A DNA stretch of 64,000 nucleotides from Melioribacteraceae bacterium 4301-Me. GTDB taxonomy: Bacteria > Bacteroidota > Ignavibacteria > Ignavibacteriales > Melioribacteraceae. Positions 29,998 to 39,788 of this stretch are shown here, piece by piece. Positions within the stretch are counted from its first letter, which is position 1. Every line of letters starts with the position of its first letter. Position numbers and translations under genes: made by a program. The notes under the pieces are model-generated. The model made no database searches. It worked only from the letters and a program-made list of their open reading frames with translations, and was not told where the DNA came from. The DNA is taken from contig JBGORM010000010.1 of NCBI GenBank assembly GCA_041538185.1, positions 1 through 64,000 on the forward strand, written 5' to 3'.

Positions 29998-30902
29998 TGA
30001 GCACCTCCATGAAACATTTTTTCACCGGCTGTAACTTCTAAATCCAAATGATTTTGTTCTGGCGGCAAAGGACAAGTAGCATACTTAGTGAAAACGCAAG
30101 GCGGGTTATATGCCTTATTAAAATCCAAAATTACTTTGCCAGCTGAATCCGGCTTATTTGCGTAAAGAAATCTCCCCCCTCCGTATGTTTCTTCACCATT
30201 TGTCTTATCACCAAAAATTATAAAAAGTAAATTACCTTCATCTAAGGCAATTAAACTGTATGTTTTGTTGTTTTTCTTAAAAACTACCTCACCTGAGGTA
30301 GAATCAATCTCAGCCGAACCTAAGATATTAGGAATTTCAATCTTTCTTGGTCTATCATACTTTTTAAAATCGGCAATAATTCTCCAATCTGAATTAATAG
30401 GAAATGTTTCAATTCCTGTAAAACTTCTAACTAGTGGTGCTTCAAGATCTCTTAGACGAATTCCAAACTTTTCACCACGTTTAATAACAAACCATCGAAG
30501 AGAACCATAAGAAAGAATTGTTGGTTCTCCTTTTTCATCACTTATAAGTTCCATTTCCTCAACTATCTTACCATCGGATTTAACTTCAATGTTTTTGTTT
30601 ATTTTTACTCTTACATTCGAACCATTTAAAGTAAACGAGCCAATAAATTTAGGCGCTTCCCCGGCTGGAAATACAATATCATTTTTACTACTTGAACCAA
30701 ATTTATTTTCACCTTGCTTTAGCCAATACAAGCCAACTAAATTTAGCCAGCCATTTTCTTTTTTTAAATTTTCAATTCTCCTATTATGCCACTTCTTAAT
30801 TTCCTCAATGTACTCTGAGCTTCCTTTTTCTTTTAACTTCGTAACACAGTTATTTAACAAAAACGGAATTAATACGATAATTACTAATCTTAAGTTTTTC
30901 AT
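29994..30902 (-). CDS. DUF1684 lipoprotein
   Basis: A 302-residue exported protein of the DUF1684 family, whose function is not established. It has a lipoprotein-type leader (MKNLRLVIIVLIPFLLNNC) with the Cys at residue 19. Family segments include the WHNRRIENLKKENGWLNLVG start, DLEAPLVRSFTGIETFP, and the C-terminal DFNKAYNPPCVFTKYATCPLPP with two conserved Cys. The start is set at the ATG at 30902, which has AAAAGGAT upstream; a longer in-frame form to 30944 would spoil the leader. It is convergent with the small protein at 29791, with a 4-bp stop overlap. Confidence 0.85.
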   Translation of the reverse strand: MKNLRLVIIVLIPFLLNNCVTKLKEKGSSEYIEEIKKWHNRRIENLKKENGWLNLVGLYWLKQGENKFGSSSKNDIVFPAGEAPKFIGSFTLNGSNVRVKINKNIEVKSDGKIVEEMELISDEKGEPTILSYGSLRWFVIKRGEKFGIRLRDLEAPLVRSFTGIETFPINSDWRIIADFKKYDRPRKIEIPNILGSAEIDSTSGEVVFKKNNKTYSLIALDEGNLLFIIFGDKTNGEETYGGGRFLYANKPDSAGKVILDFNKAYNPPCVFTKYATCPLPPEQNHLDLEVTAGEKMFHGGAH

Positions 30903-31135
30903 TCTTACTATCCTTTTGATTTTTTGTAAATAATTATTATTCAAAAATGATTAAGCTTAATATTGACATTAATTTCGTTTAGAAGTAAAGTTGTTTATAA
31001 AAATTATTTCAAACTCTTTTGACAAGTTAAAATAACATTTGAGTTACAAAGCAAAAATCAAACAAGTAAATATAATTACGATATCATCAACTAATATCTA
31101 TTTTAGCTTCCAAAATAATAAATGAATGGAGAAAA

Positions 31136-31914
31136 ATGCACAATACTAATTTAGAGCTAAGCATATCGACAAAGAAATCAAAGAGTATTTTTGAATTGCC
31201 CAATCTCTTTAAGCCTCTCATAGAACAATCAATCCCATTTATGTCTTACAGGCTGATAAGATGAATCAATAGAGTTTATAGAATCAAGAAGAAAGTTACA
31301 AAAAAATTCAACTCAGTTAAATTCTAACTACGAATTTACTGGAAAGACAAAATACGGCAGAAAAGTTAATTTAAAAGTAAATGTGTCGCGTATAATAATT
31401 GAAGATGAAGAATATTTATTAGGAATCTACGAAGACATAACTGAAGCTAAAAAAATTAATTCAGCACTAAAACAGGCAGAGGAAAAATAAAGACCTAATT
31501 AAACAAAAAGACCTTGAGTTTGAGATCAAATTGTTAATACAACAAACAAGGTGGTTAGCTGATGAATATTCAGTTTTTCAGATTTTTCATAATTTAATCC
31601 ATAACGCAATCAAATATACTAATGAGGGGGAAATTGAAGTTAACGCGAAAAGAGATGAAAATAACAATTTAATTGTGGAAGTAAGAGATACAGGCATTGG
31701 AATAGCTTGCGAATGCACCACTTCGTGTAAAGAATATTTACCGAGGTTGTTTCAACCATTTTCTCAGGAAGAACAAGGGTATACTAGAAAGTATGAAGGT
31801 AATGGCTTGGGTCTTGCTCTTGTTAAAAGATACTGTGAAATTAACAAGGCAGCTATTGAAGTGAACTCAACAAAAGGCAAAGGGACAACATTTAAGCTCA
31901 CATTACTTCCTTAA
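31136..31914 (+). pseudogene. Remnant of a PAS histidine kinase
   Basis: The pieces of one sensor kinase are present but out of register. An ATG at 31136 with GGAG before it opens a 42-codon reading frame that ends at TGA near 31264 (ending IPFMSYRLIR). In another frame, about 31266-31490, lies the end of a PAS domain (YEFTGKTKYGRKVNLKVNVS to GIYEDITEAKKI), ending in TAA. A third piece, about 31494-31914, encodes the ATPase domain (FQIFHNLIHNAIKYTNEG, DTGIGIA, YEGNGLGLALVKRYCEIN). The phospho-acceptor HisKA domain between them is missing. The ATPase part also carries a 21-bp in-frame insertion (31715-31735). With no His domain and broken frames it cannot be a functional kinase, although the ATPase fragment is still open from 31531. 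Confidence 0.85.
31711..31735 (+). repeat. 17-nt dispersed element inserted in the kinase remnant, flanked by GAAT
   Basis: GAAT (31711-31714), then GCACCACTTCGTGTAAA (31715-31731), then GAAT (31732-31735). Removing one GAAT and the 17-mer restores GGAATAGCTTGCGAATATT, which reads GIACEY and matches normal kinase G-box spacing (GIGIxxEYLP). The insertion adds seven codons without shifting the frame. Confidence 0.85.
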
Positions 31915-32035
31915 AAATTTACAATTATCAACAATTGAATTCCGTTTATTGGAAATATTTGTTATATTATTCTTAGACAAACTTTAGTCTATTAAAGCAA
32001 AGCATTTTAACAAGTAATAAAAAAATCAGCCAAGG

Positions 32036-34483
32036 ATGGCGAAAATTTCTGACTCGGATAAATCAGTTTTACTAAAAAAAATAGCCTCTCTAAAAAAAGA
32101 TAATCGAGAGCTCCAACAGAAGTTCCAACAATATTCCCAAAACAATGCACTGCTAAGTTTTAAAAATTTCTTTGAAAATGCATCTCTTGGTGTAGCAATT
32201 GTTAATCTAAAAGGGTTATATGTAGCTTACAATAAATTTTTCAAGAAGATGCTTAAGTACCCCGATAGAGAATTACAAGCAATGCATTTCAAAAAAATAA
32301 CCCATGAAGAAGATTACAAAGCCGAACATAAGCTTTTCACAAAACTAATCTCAAAAAAAATTAAATCTTACGTCTTCGAAAAACGATTTGTTATCAAAGG
32401 AAATAAAATAGTATGGGTTAAGCTTACAGCTTCTTTGATTAATGACGAAAAGAAAAAACCAAAATATGTTTTATTTTTTGTGGAAGATATAACTCAGGAA
32501 AAAGAAATTGAAAAAAAACTTGCCTTTGAGCAAACCTTAATGAAAGCTTTGATGGATTTTATGCCCGATAGTATTTATTTCAAAGATGTTGAATCTAAAT
32601 TTATACGAGTGAACAAAGCTAAAGCAAAAAGAGATGGTTTTAAGCACGAAGAAGAAATGATAGGAAAATCTGATGCTGACATTTTTAAAAACAAAGATGC
32701 AATCCAAGCACTTAACGATGAGAAAGAAATAATAAAAACTGGAAAACCAATTTTAAACAAGGAAGAAAAGCTGGAAAAATTAGATGGTTCTATAAATTGG
32801 GTTTCAACAACTAAAATTCCTTTTTACGATAACAACCACAAAATCATTGGAACATTAGGTATATCTCGTGACATAACTGAAAAGAAAATAGCCGAGAATA
32901 TATTAAAAGAAAGCGAGGAAAGATACCATACATTGTTTGATAACTCAGCCGATGGTCTGTTCATAATGACTGATAAATTTATTGAATGCAATAATGCTGT
33001 GCTAAAAATGTTTAAGTGTAATCCAGAAGATATAATTGGTCATCATCCGGCTGAATTTTCACCCGAAAAACAACCAGATGGACAGGATTCTTATCAAAAA
33101 GCACAAAAGTTTATTAACGCTGCACTCGAAGGTACTCCACAAAAATTCTACTGGAAACACATTCGTAAAAACGGCGAACCTTTCGATGCAGAAGTTACGT
33201 TAAATTCCCTAACTTTCAAAGGTGAAACATATATTCAGGCTACTGTAAGAGATATTACCGAGACAATCCATGCTAATAAAATTCAAAAGGCACTTTACCA
33301 AATTTCTGAAGCAGCCAGCACCTCAGAAAATATGAATAAGCTATATCAAAAAATTCATGAGGTAATTAAGGACTTAATGCCTGCTGATAATTTTTATATC
33401 GCAATATATGATGAAAAAGAAGCCCTTTTAAAATTCCCTTATTTTGTAGATCAGTACGACCCTCCACAACCACCCAAAAAATTAGGGAAAGGACTCACTG
33501 AATATGTATTAAGAAAAGGTGAAGCTGCACTTATTGACGCCGAAAAAGATATTGAATTGAGAAAACAAGGAGAGGTAGTTCTTGTAGGCGCTCCACAAGC
33601 AATATGGCTGGGTGTGCCTCTTAAGTTGGAAGGTAAAACTATTGGTGTTATGGTCGTTCAAGATTACGAAAACAAATTTGCCTACGGTGAAAAAGAAAAG
33701 CAAATTTTAACTTTCGTCTCAACTCAAATTACTCAAGCAATTCTACGAAGACAAAGAGATGAGGAAATTAAAAAGTACGCTGAAGAATTAAAGGAACTTA
33801 ACATTACAAAAGATAAATTTTTCTCAATTATAGCACACGACCTTAAAAATCCATTTATAACTATTTTAGGATTTGCAGAACTACTTTTGGCTGACTTTGA
33901 TGAATTAACCGATGATGAAAAAAAGTTTTATGTAGAAGAAATGAAGAAATCTGCAGAAATGTCACATACACTTTTACAAAACCTCCTTCAATGGTCGCGC
34001 TCCCAAACAGGCAGAATTGAATATAACCCACAAAAAATATCTCTCAAACAAATTGTTGAACAAAACTTTGCTCTTCTAAAACAAGCTGCAGCGAAAAAAA
34101 ACATTTGCTTAGAATCTCATGTGGACAATAACACATTTTTAAACGCTGATGAGGATATGACCGATACAATTATTCGCAATTTATTAACTAATGCTATTAA
34201 GTTTACTTCTTCAGGTGGAATAGTCAGCGTTGCAGCTAACAAAATTGACAGCTTTACTGAAATTACTATCTCAGATTCAGGTGTTGGCATGGATGAAGAG
34301 TCTATGTCAAAATTATTTAAATTGGATTCTACTTTTTCAACCGCTGGGACCTCTAATGAAAAAGGCACAGGACTTGGATTAATCATTTGCAAGGAATTTG
34401 TTGAAAAGCATGGAGGCAAAATTCGTGTCGAAAGCCAATTAGGCAAAGGGAGTAAATTTATTTTTACTTTACCTTCTGTTTAA
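32036..34483 (+). CDS. Soluble multi-PAS/GAF sensor histidine kinase
   Basis: An 815-residue two-component sensor without membrane segments. In order: an N-terminal coiled coil (about 8-38), three PAS domains (about 45-165, 168-287 and 290-412; the second has [14 protein letters not shown] and [12 protein letters not shown]), a GAF domain (about 420-570), a short coiled coil, HisKA with His601 ([12 protein letters not shown]), and the ATPase domain ([44 protein letters not shown]). All catalytic boxes look intact. PAS and GAF domains imply sensing of a cytoplasmic ligand, gas or redox state, but no haem or flavin residue pattern is decisive. No response regulator is adjacent, so it is an orphan. 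The start has only a poor binding site. Confidence 0.92.
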   Translation: MAKISDSDKSVLLKKIASLKKDNRELQQKFQQYSQNNALLSFKNFFENASLGVAIVNLKGLYVAYNKFFKKMLKYPDRELQAMHFKKITHEEDYKAEHKLFTKLISKKIKSYVFEKRFVIKGNKIVWVKLTASLINDEKKKPKYVLFFVEDITQEKEIEKKLAFEQTLMKALMDFMPDSIYFKDVESKFIRVNKAKAKRDGFKHEEEMIGKSDADIFKNKDAIQALNDEKEIIKTGKPILNKEEKLEKLDGSINWVSTTKIPFYDNNHKIIGTLGISRDITEKKIAENILKESEERYHTLFDNSADGLFIMTDKFIECNNAVLKMFKCNPEDIIGHHPAEFSPEKQPDGQDSYQKAQKFINAALEGTPQKFYWKHIRKNGEPFDAEVTLNSLTFKGETYIQATVRDITETIHANKIQKALYQISEAASTSENMNKLYQKIHEVIKDLMPADNFYIAIYDEKEALLKFPYFVDQYDPPQPPKKLGKGLTEYVLRKGEAALIDAEKDIELRKQGEVVLVGAPQAIWLGVPLKLEGKTIGVMVVQDYENKFAYGEKEKQILTFVSTQITQAILRRQRDEEIKKYAEELKELNITKDKFFSIIAHDLKNPFITILGFAELLLADFDELTDDEKKFYVEEMKKSAEMSHTLLQNLLQWSRSQTGRIEYNPQKISLKQIVEQNFALLKQAAAKKNICLESHVDNNTFLNADEDMTDTIIRNLLTNAIKFTSSGGIVSVAANKIDSFTEITISDSGVGMDEESMSKLFKLDSTFSTAGTSNEKGTGLGLIICKEFVEKHGGKIRVESQLGKGSKFIFTLPSV

Positions 34484-34522
34484 CAGCTCTCCTCTTTTAC
34501 TTTCTTCCAGAAATATTCAGTG

Positions 34523-34822
34523 CTGTCCAAAATAATTTTGAAATCAAATCCCGAAGGGATGAATTACCAAATAAATTTAGAAAACTTCAAGATTTTGAAC
34601 TATTCAACTTGTCTTGTAAATCAATCCCTATCTCGTCCCTACGGGACTTTTAACTTCAGTTTGATATTTATTTATTCTATAACTATATAATTCCTAAAGG
34701 GATTACATTGGTTTATGCATAATCAAAACTTTATTGTCCCCTCAGAACAAAATATTTTTAGAATAAAGAACTAAGAAATAGATTAAGTCCCTTTAGGGAC
34801 GAAATAAAAATATATTGGACAG
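34523..34822. repeat. MITE-like non-coding element, copy 1 (300 bp)
   Basis: Terminal inverted repeats CTGTCCAAAATAATTTT (left) and CTGTCCAATATATTTTT (right, minus strand). Inside are several short palindromes: ATCCCGAAGGGAT, GTCCCTACGGGAC, ATTCCTAAAGGGAT and GTCCCTTTAGGGAC. Its left end matches the inverted right end of the element at 56810-57079 and its right end matches that element's left end, so the two are opposite-facing copies. No coding frame is seen. Confidence 0.78.
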
Positions 34823-34911
34823 ATATGGAAATATTAACTAATCCCAAAAATTCAGTGAATAGTTACTATTTTTTTTATATTATGCTTTGTAAATAAGAGA
34901 GAATTTTTGGA

Positions 34912-35808
34912 ATGATTAACAACAATCGTAAATATACAATTGGTGTACTTCAACTTGAACTTTCTGATGATGTAAACGAAAACTTAAAAAAGGCAATTTC
35001 GTGGACCGAAAAAGCTGCTAAAGAAGGTGCACAAGTAATTTGTTTACCAGAACTTTACCGCTCAAAATATTTTTGTCAAACGGAGGATTTTAACTCATTC
35101 AACTTAGCTGAAGGCATATCTGGTCCATCAGCCAACGCATTTCAGAAAACCGCAAGAGAGCTAAATGTAAGTGTAATAGTCCCAATATTTGAAAAACGCA
35201 GTTTTGGTATCTATCACAATAGTGCAGTAGTAATTGATGCTAACGGTGAAATTTTAGGACTTTATAGAAAAATGCATATTCCAGATGACCCGGCTTTTTA
35301 CGAAAAGTATTACTTTACGCCTGGGGACTTAGGCTTTAAATCCTTTCAAACAAAATTTGGGAAAATAGGAACATTAATATGCTGGGATCAATGGTTTCCT
35401 GAAGCAGCGCGTTTAACTTCATTAAAAGGGGCAGAAGTTCTGTTCTATCCCACAGCAATAGGATGGCATCCCAAGGAAAAGGATAAATTTGGCACAATAC
35501 AAAAAGACTCTTGGATTACAATCCAAAGATCACACGCTATTGCAAACGGAGTATATGTAGCATCGGTGAACAGAGTTGGTCTCGAAAAACCTAAAAATGA
35601 ACAGGATGGAATAATTTTTTGGGGTTCATCTTTTATATGCAATCCTCAAGGAGAAATACTTGCAATTGCATCTGAAGATAAAGAAGAAATTTTGCTTGCA
35701 GAGGTAGACTTAAATCAATTAGAAACAATAAGAAGGAATTGGCCTTTTCTCCGGGACAGAAGAATTGATGCATATGATGAAATCACAAAAAGATTTTTAG
35801 ATGAGTAA
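34912..35808 (+). CDS. aguB: N-carbamoylputrescine amidase AguB
   Basis: Nitrilase-superfamily amidase of 298 residues that converts N-carbamoylputrescine to putrescine, CO2 and ammonia. The Glu-Lys-Cys triad is Glu47 (CLPELYRSKYFC), Lys120 (LYRKMHIPDDPAFYEKYYF) and Cys157 (TLICWDQWFPEAARL). The PDDPxFYEKYYFTPGD segment is specific for the AguB group. It lies 29 bp upstream of aguA on the same strand, so the two form a complete agmatine-to-putrescine module. It is cytoplasmic. The arginine decarboxylase that would supply agmatine is not in the window. Confidence 0.95.
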   Translation: MINNNRKYTIGVLQLELSDDVNENLKKAISWTEKAAKEGAQVICLPELYRSKYFCQTEDFNSFNLAEGISGPSANAFQKTARELNVSVIVPIFEKRSFGIYHNSAVVIDANGEILGLYRKMHIPDDPAFYEKYYFTPGDLGFKSFQTKFGKIGTLICWDQWFPEAARLTSLKGAEVLFYPTAIGWHPKEKDKFGTIQKDSWITIQRSHAIANGVYVASVNRVGLEKPKNEQDGIIFWGSSFICNPQGEILAIASEDKEEILLAEVDLNQLETIRRNWPFLRDRRIDAYDEITKRFLDE

Positions 35809-35837
35809 TAAATTTCAAACCTAATTCAAATAAGCTA

Positions 35838-36881
35838 ATGAACAAAACCATTAATTTTAGATTGCCAGCTGAATGGGAACCACATAAATCAACAATTATT
35901 TGCTGGCCTCATCAAAAAGAAGATTGGCCACGCAAATTTGCTCCAATACAATGGGTCTATTGTGAAATAATAAAAAATATCACCAATGGTGAACTTGTAA
36001 GAATTATTGTTCAGTCACACAGCCAAAGGACAAAAATTGTAAATTATCTCACTCGCGCTCACATTGATTTAACAAACATAGAATTTATTTATGCTAAAAC
36101 AGACCGCAGCTGGATGCGCGACATTTCACCAATTTTTGTGAAAAGTGAAAATGAAACAATCGCACTTAAATTTGATTTTAACGGCTGGGCAAAATACAGT
36201 AACTGCAAAAAAGACAGAAATATTCCTATGGTGCTTTCAAATGCACTGGAAATAAAAATGATTGAAGCAAAATATAAAAACAAAACAATTGTGCTTGAGG
36301 GAGGAGCTGTCGATTCAAACGGATGCGGTACACTTATAACAACTGAAGAATGTTTGCTGGATAATGATGTACAGCCAAGAAACCCAGGCTTTACAAAAAA
36401 AGATTATGAAAAAATCTTAGAAAAATATTTGGGAATTAAAAACGTAATCTGGCTCGGTAAAGGAATTGCAGGCGATGATACGCATGGACATGTAGACGAT
36501 TTATGTCGATTTGTAAATAAAAATACTGTCGTAATTTGTTCCGAAAAAAATCCATCTGATGAAAATTATATTCCATTAAAAGAAAATTTAGAACGGTTAA
36601 AAGAAGCAAAGCTCGAAGACGGCTCTAAACTAAACATTATAGAAATACCTATGCCGAGACCAATATATTTTGACAATCTTAGGCTCCCTGCAAGTTATGC
36701 TAATTTTTATATAACAAATAATGCAGTTCTTGTCCCAACTTTTAATGATCCAAATGATAGAATTGTATTAAATATTTTTAAGGAAATGTTTAATGATAGA
36801 GAAGTAATTGGCATACATTCAGTCGATCTTGTATGGGGATTGGGGACAATCCATTGCTTGAGTCATGAAGAACCTTTATAA
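35838..36881 (+). CDS. aguA: Agmatine deiminase AguA
   Basis: Cytoplasmic guanidino-group hydrolase of 347 residues that turns agmatine into N-carbamoylputrescine, the substrate of the adjacent AguB. Family motifs are complete: LPAEWEPHKSTIICWPH at the N-terminus, TDRSWMRDISPIFV, EGGAVDSNGCGTLITTEECLL, the catalytic GDDTHGHVDDLCRFV (His and Asp) and the nucleophile Cys340 in GTIHCLSHEEP. Length is normal. Products of the pair feed polyamine synthesis. Confidence 0.95.
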   Translation: MNKTINFRLPAEWEPHKSTIICWPHQKEDWPRKFAPIQWVYCEIIKNITNGELVRIIVQSHSQRTKIVNYLTRAHIDLTNIEFIYAKTDRSWMRDISPIFVKSENETIALKFDFNGWAKYSNCKKDRNIPMVLSNALEIKMIEAKYKNKTIVLEGGAVDSNGCGTLITTEECLLDNDVQPRNPGFTKKDYEKILEKYLGIKNVIWLGKGIAGDDTHGHVDDLCRFVNKNTVVICSEKNPSDENYIPLKENLERLKEAKLEDGSKLNIIEIPMPRPIYFDNLRLPASYANFYITNNAVLVPTFNDPNDRIVLNIFKEMFNDREVIGIHSVDLVWGLGTIHCLSHEEPL

Positions 36882-36970
36882 CAAATTTGCTAAGTGAATT
36901 CTGTATTTATACTTTGAAGTAAAAATTTTTTATTACATTAAGTTCATTTGTAAAATTACAAAACAATCTT

Positions 36971-37043
36971 GGGGCTGTAGCTCAGTTGGGAGAGCGGCAC
37001 GTTCGCAACGTGTAGGCCGAGGGTTCGAATCCCTTCAGCTCCA
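36971..37043 (+). tRNA. tRNA-Ala (anticodon CGC)
   Basis: A 73-nt cloverleaf can be drawn by hand. The acceptor GGGGCTG pairs with CAGCTCC, including the G3-U70 wobble that marks alanine tRNAs. The D stem is GCTC/GAGC, the anticodon loop TTCGCAA gives CGC, and the T arm contains GGTTCGAAT. The discriminator is A, and CCA is not encoded (CAA follows). It reads GCG codons. The flanking DNA shows no integrated element directly at its 3' end. Confidence 0.95.
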
Positions 37044-37407
37044 CAAAAAAGAAAAAGAGATTGCCGGCTCAAACTTTACTTTGGCCAAGAGTAGGTTTTC
37101 ATATTCTCTCATAAATTTTATTTGGAATCACTTTATTGAAATCAGAGGTTATTAACTTTACACTAACATACTATTAAACTTGTTGAAAATATGACAAGAG
37201 AAAATAAAATTATAGAGAAATACTGCATAGACAGGACTTATGCGAAAGGAAGATTTTGTCTGAAAATACAAGGTCCCAGTCAGCACAAACTGGTGAATAA
37301 TTTGGATTAAAAATTCTTCGAAGAAACAAAAATTAAAGATAAGATAATAAGGTTAATCTTCATTTTTGTTAAGTGATGTTACTAAGGTTATTTAAAAAGT
37401 AAAATGG

Positions 37408-37428
37408 GAATCCACCACTTCGTGATAA
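37408..37428 (+). repeat. Dispersed short CACCACTTCGTG element
   Basis: It reads GAATCCACCACTTCGTGATAA and matches the family consensus GAATnCACCACTTCGTG exactly in its core. Confidence 0.75.
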
Positions 37429-37724
37429 TGTTTTGTTTATGATATAATCGAGTCAAAGACTCATTAGTCTCTGACTGAAAGTATTATTACTTTATTGAAA
37501 GCTTATTAACTTGTTTATAAATCAAATAAAATCACTTTAATTGCATGATTCAAGGGTTCTCCGTGTAACTAATGAAGAAAAAGCTAATGTCTCAATCAAC
37601 TATACTTTTACCATCATTGCGGATAAATGAAGTGAGTGAAGAAATCTCAAACAAAAAATTGTTTTAGTTGTCATCTTTGTGCTAGATTACTTCGACAATA
37701 GGAAGTCAACCGATGAAAACAGAT

Positions 37725-37752
37725 AGCTCAACCCACGAAGTGCGTGAGCTCA
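37725..37752 (-). repeat. Dispersed short element flanked by a 6-bp direct repeat
   Basis: AGCTCA (37725-37730), ACCCACGAAGTGCGTG (37731-37746), AGCTCA (37747-37752). The direct repeats look like a target-site duplication around a 16-nt insert that contains the core CGCACTTCGTGGG on the minus strand. Confidence 0.8.
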
Positions 37753-37756
37753 CCAC

Positions 37757-37779
37757 TCCACGAAGTGGTGAATTCTCAT
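37757..37779 (-). repeat. Dispersed short CACCACTTCGTG element
   Basis: On the minus strand it reads GAGAATTCACCACTTCGTGGA. It lies 5 bp beyond the previous copy and in the same orientation, and matches the copy at 20730-20752. Confidence 0.8.
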
Positions 37780-37896
37780 CGTGTGTGAATTGTCATGATA
37801 AATCAAAACAAGCTTTTTGAAACTCGCAATAGCAATTTTAATTCGTGCAAAATACTACACTATTAACGAAAAACTCGTTCGTGGAGAACTTTTGGT

Positions 37897-39636
37897 TTAA
37901 TATTCTATTGACATCTTAATCATGCCGTAACTTAAATTCGTTTTTGTGTTATCTGTAATATTGTGAGCTGCTGTGTAATTGTAGATTAAATCAAAATAAA
38001 TTTTTCTAATCGGCTCAAGTCGAAATGTAAAAATTAGTTGGTCAGTATTAATTCTTATTCCATCTAAAAATTCAGCCTCTTCATTATCAATCCCATACCT
38101 AAAAGCCGCAGCAGGGTCACCTCCCACATTTCGAATTAAATTACCTTGACTATCAACCACATTTTTACCAGAACGAACATGTGAGTATTCAACAGTTAAT
38201 TTGGCCCAGGCATTTAAATAGTAAGCAATTTTGGAATATATTTCATCGGAATTTGGACCAATTTTATCTCCCAACAACGCACCAAAAGCAGTATAATTAT
38301 TTTCAATATTTGTGTGAGTGTAAACATAGGGCCTTATTCGCGTGTACTCAAGTATTATTTGGAAATCGGGTATTGAAAAAGGATTGTACCAAAAAGCTCC
38401 TATTTTATATGCGGTCTTGTTAATATAACGTGAAAGATCAGACAATCTTGTAATTGGGTTTTCATCTAAAAAGTATGTAGCCTGAAGCTCAAAATTTCTT
38501 ATGAAGTTAGTCTGAAAATTCAAATAAAAAGTACCATTATCTCTATCTTGCAAAGACATTTCAACAAACTTATAAAAAATAAAAGGATTTAAATAGGCAA
38601 GCTCAATACCTCTTCCAGAATAAACTATTGATTCACCCATTCCTATTTCAAATAAATCTGGAAATATAATTTGCAGTCTGTTTGCCGCAATATATTTTGT
38701 ATAATCTAATGACCTGTCAATATTAAAATATCCAACAGTTGAGGCAGTTAATGAAGTAAAGTTCAACACACCGTAATTAAAATTGAACTTCACAAAATCC
38801 AAATCGGGGTGTTCGCCGGAAAGAAACAAACTGCTGCTATAACCATATCCCATTTTTATCTTTTCCCTTCCAATTTGAACTGAATAGTTCATTTTTTCAG
38901 AGGGTTGAGAAAAATACTTCAAATAACCTTGAGTGAAATCGTAATTGCTAATTTTTTCAATGTTTTCTATGTATTTAAAGTTGTAATTTAGTCGCGGGTC
39001 TAAAATTTTAGCAAAACTACTTGAACCGCTAATTCCACCTTTATCCACCATCATCATATAGCCAAGATGGTTTAATATTGTTCCTCTCAGTTCAAAACCA
39101 ATATCAAATAACTCGGAGTTATTTTTTATATCATTAAATTTTTGCCCGTGAATAAATCTACCTAAACCTTCAATATAAAAACTAACACTACTATCTCGGT
39201 AAGCATAAAGGTGTTTTATTTTATTCGAGAAAAATTCGCTTAAACCATAAGAAAACTCTTCACTGCTGCCAATTAGTTGAGCTGTGTTGTTAATGTCTTT
39301 TTTATCATCATAAAATTCATTCTGAAACTTTTTCAATCGTTCGATTTCGGTATGACTTAACAAATTAGTTTGTCCAACTTTGATGCTGTCATGCAAAACA
39401 TCATCTATTTTCTTCAGCAAATTTGCTACTTCCAGGCGAGTCATAATTGGGTCATCTTCATGAATGCTACTAATCAACCCTTTTACTTTCATCTCTTTTA
39501 AGAATGAATATACCTCATTATCGAGCGGTACATTTTCAATTTGGGAATAAATAATTAACGGGCAGAAAAAAATTATGAAAGTGAACCGTAGGCTCAGCAG
39601 CTTCTTGCTGAAAAGAATTGTTTTATTTTTGGGCAT
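37897..39636 (-). CDS. Outer-membrane beta-barrel, Wzi-like capsule-assembly family
   Basis: A 579-residue exported protein. The signal peptide is about residues 1-32 (ending IIYSQ). A short helical segment (LDNEVYSFLKEMKVKGLI, then MTRLEVANLLKKID) is followed by about 400 residues of alternating aromatic and polar strands, typical of an outer-membrane barrel, ending in YGMIKMSIEY with the terminal aromatic expected for barrel insertion. The GREKIKMGYGYSSSLFLSG region resembles Wzi, the surface lectin that anchors capsule. The family call is moderate; function as capsule anchor is inferred. No capsule genes are adjacent. It lies alone on the minus strand. Confidence 0.6.
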   Translation of the reverse strand: MPKNKTILFSKKLLSLRFTFIIFFCPLIIYSQIENVPLDNEVYSFLKEMKVKGLISSIHEDDPIMTRLEVANLLKKIDDVLHDSIKVGQTNLLSHTEIERLKKFQNEFYDDKKDINNTAQLIGSSEEFSYGLSEFFSNKIKHLYAYRDSSVSFYIEGLGRFIHGQKFNDIKNNSELFDIGFELRGTILNHLGYMMMVDKGGISGSSSFAKILDPRLNYNFKYIENIEKISNYDFTQGYLKYFSQPSEKMNYSVQIGREKIKMGYGYSSSLFLSGEHPDLDFVKFNFNYGVLNFTSLTASTVGYFNIDRSLDYTKYIAANRLQIIFPDLFEIGMGESIVYSGRGIELAYLNPFIFYKFVEMSLQDRDNGTFYLNFQTNFIRNFELQATYFLDENPITRLSDLSRYINKTAYKIGAFWYNPFSIPDFQIILEYTRIRPYVYTHTNIENNYTAFGALLGDKIGPNSDEIYSKIAYYLNAWAKLTVEYSHVRSGKNVVDSQGNLIRNVGGDPAAAFRYGIDNEEAEFLDGIRINTDQLIFTFRLEPIRKIYFDLIYNYTAAHNITDNTKTNLSYGMIKMSIEY

Positions 39637-39788
39637 AAAATTAATTATTTATTTCTTATCCCGTAATCTATTAAAAATAGTAATTAAGGTATAAAAAATT
39701 ATTCTGGATTGGATAAGACCCAATAATTACACATGACATCTTGGTGATTTGTTAGTGCAAAATCCTTAAGTATTACATCTTAATAATC

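Larger units (their letters stand above)
37044..37896. other. Non-coding region after tRNA-Ala with short repeats
   Basis: About 850 bp without a credible gene. It contains three copies of the CACCACTTCGTG-type element (37408-37428, 37731-37746 and 37757-37779), a GAGTC-rich hairpin near 37450-37480 and a GTTACTAAGGTT word near 37378 that also occurs in the 20.8 and 21.1 kb repeats. The shared words tie this region to the other repeat nests. Confidence 0.65.

Noticed and set aside
36900..36970. Bacteroidota-type TTTG...TAnnTTTG promoter before tRNA-Ala
   Set aside because: TTTG at 36913 and a TTCATTTG at 36943 are present, but the 26-nt spacing is too long and the second box does not match well.
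37044..37896. Integrated element at the tRNA-Ala 3' end
   Set aside because: No integrase gene and no repeat of the tRNA 3' end were found, only short dispersed repeats.
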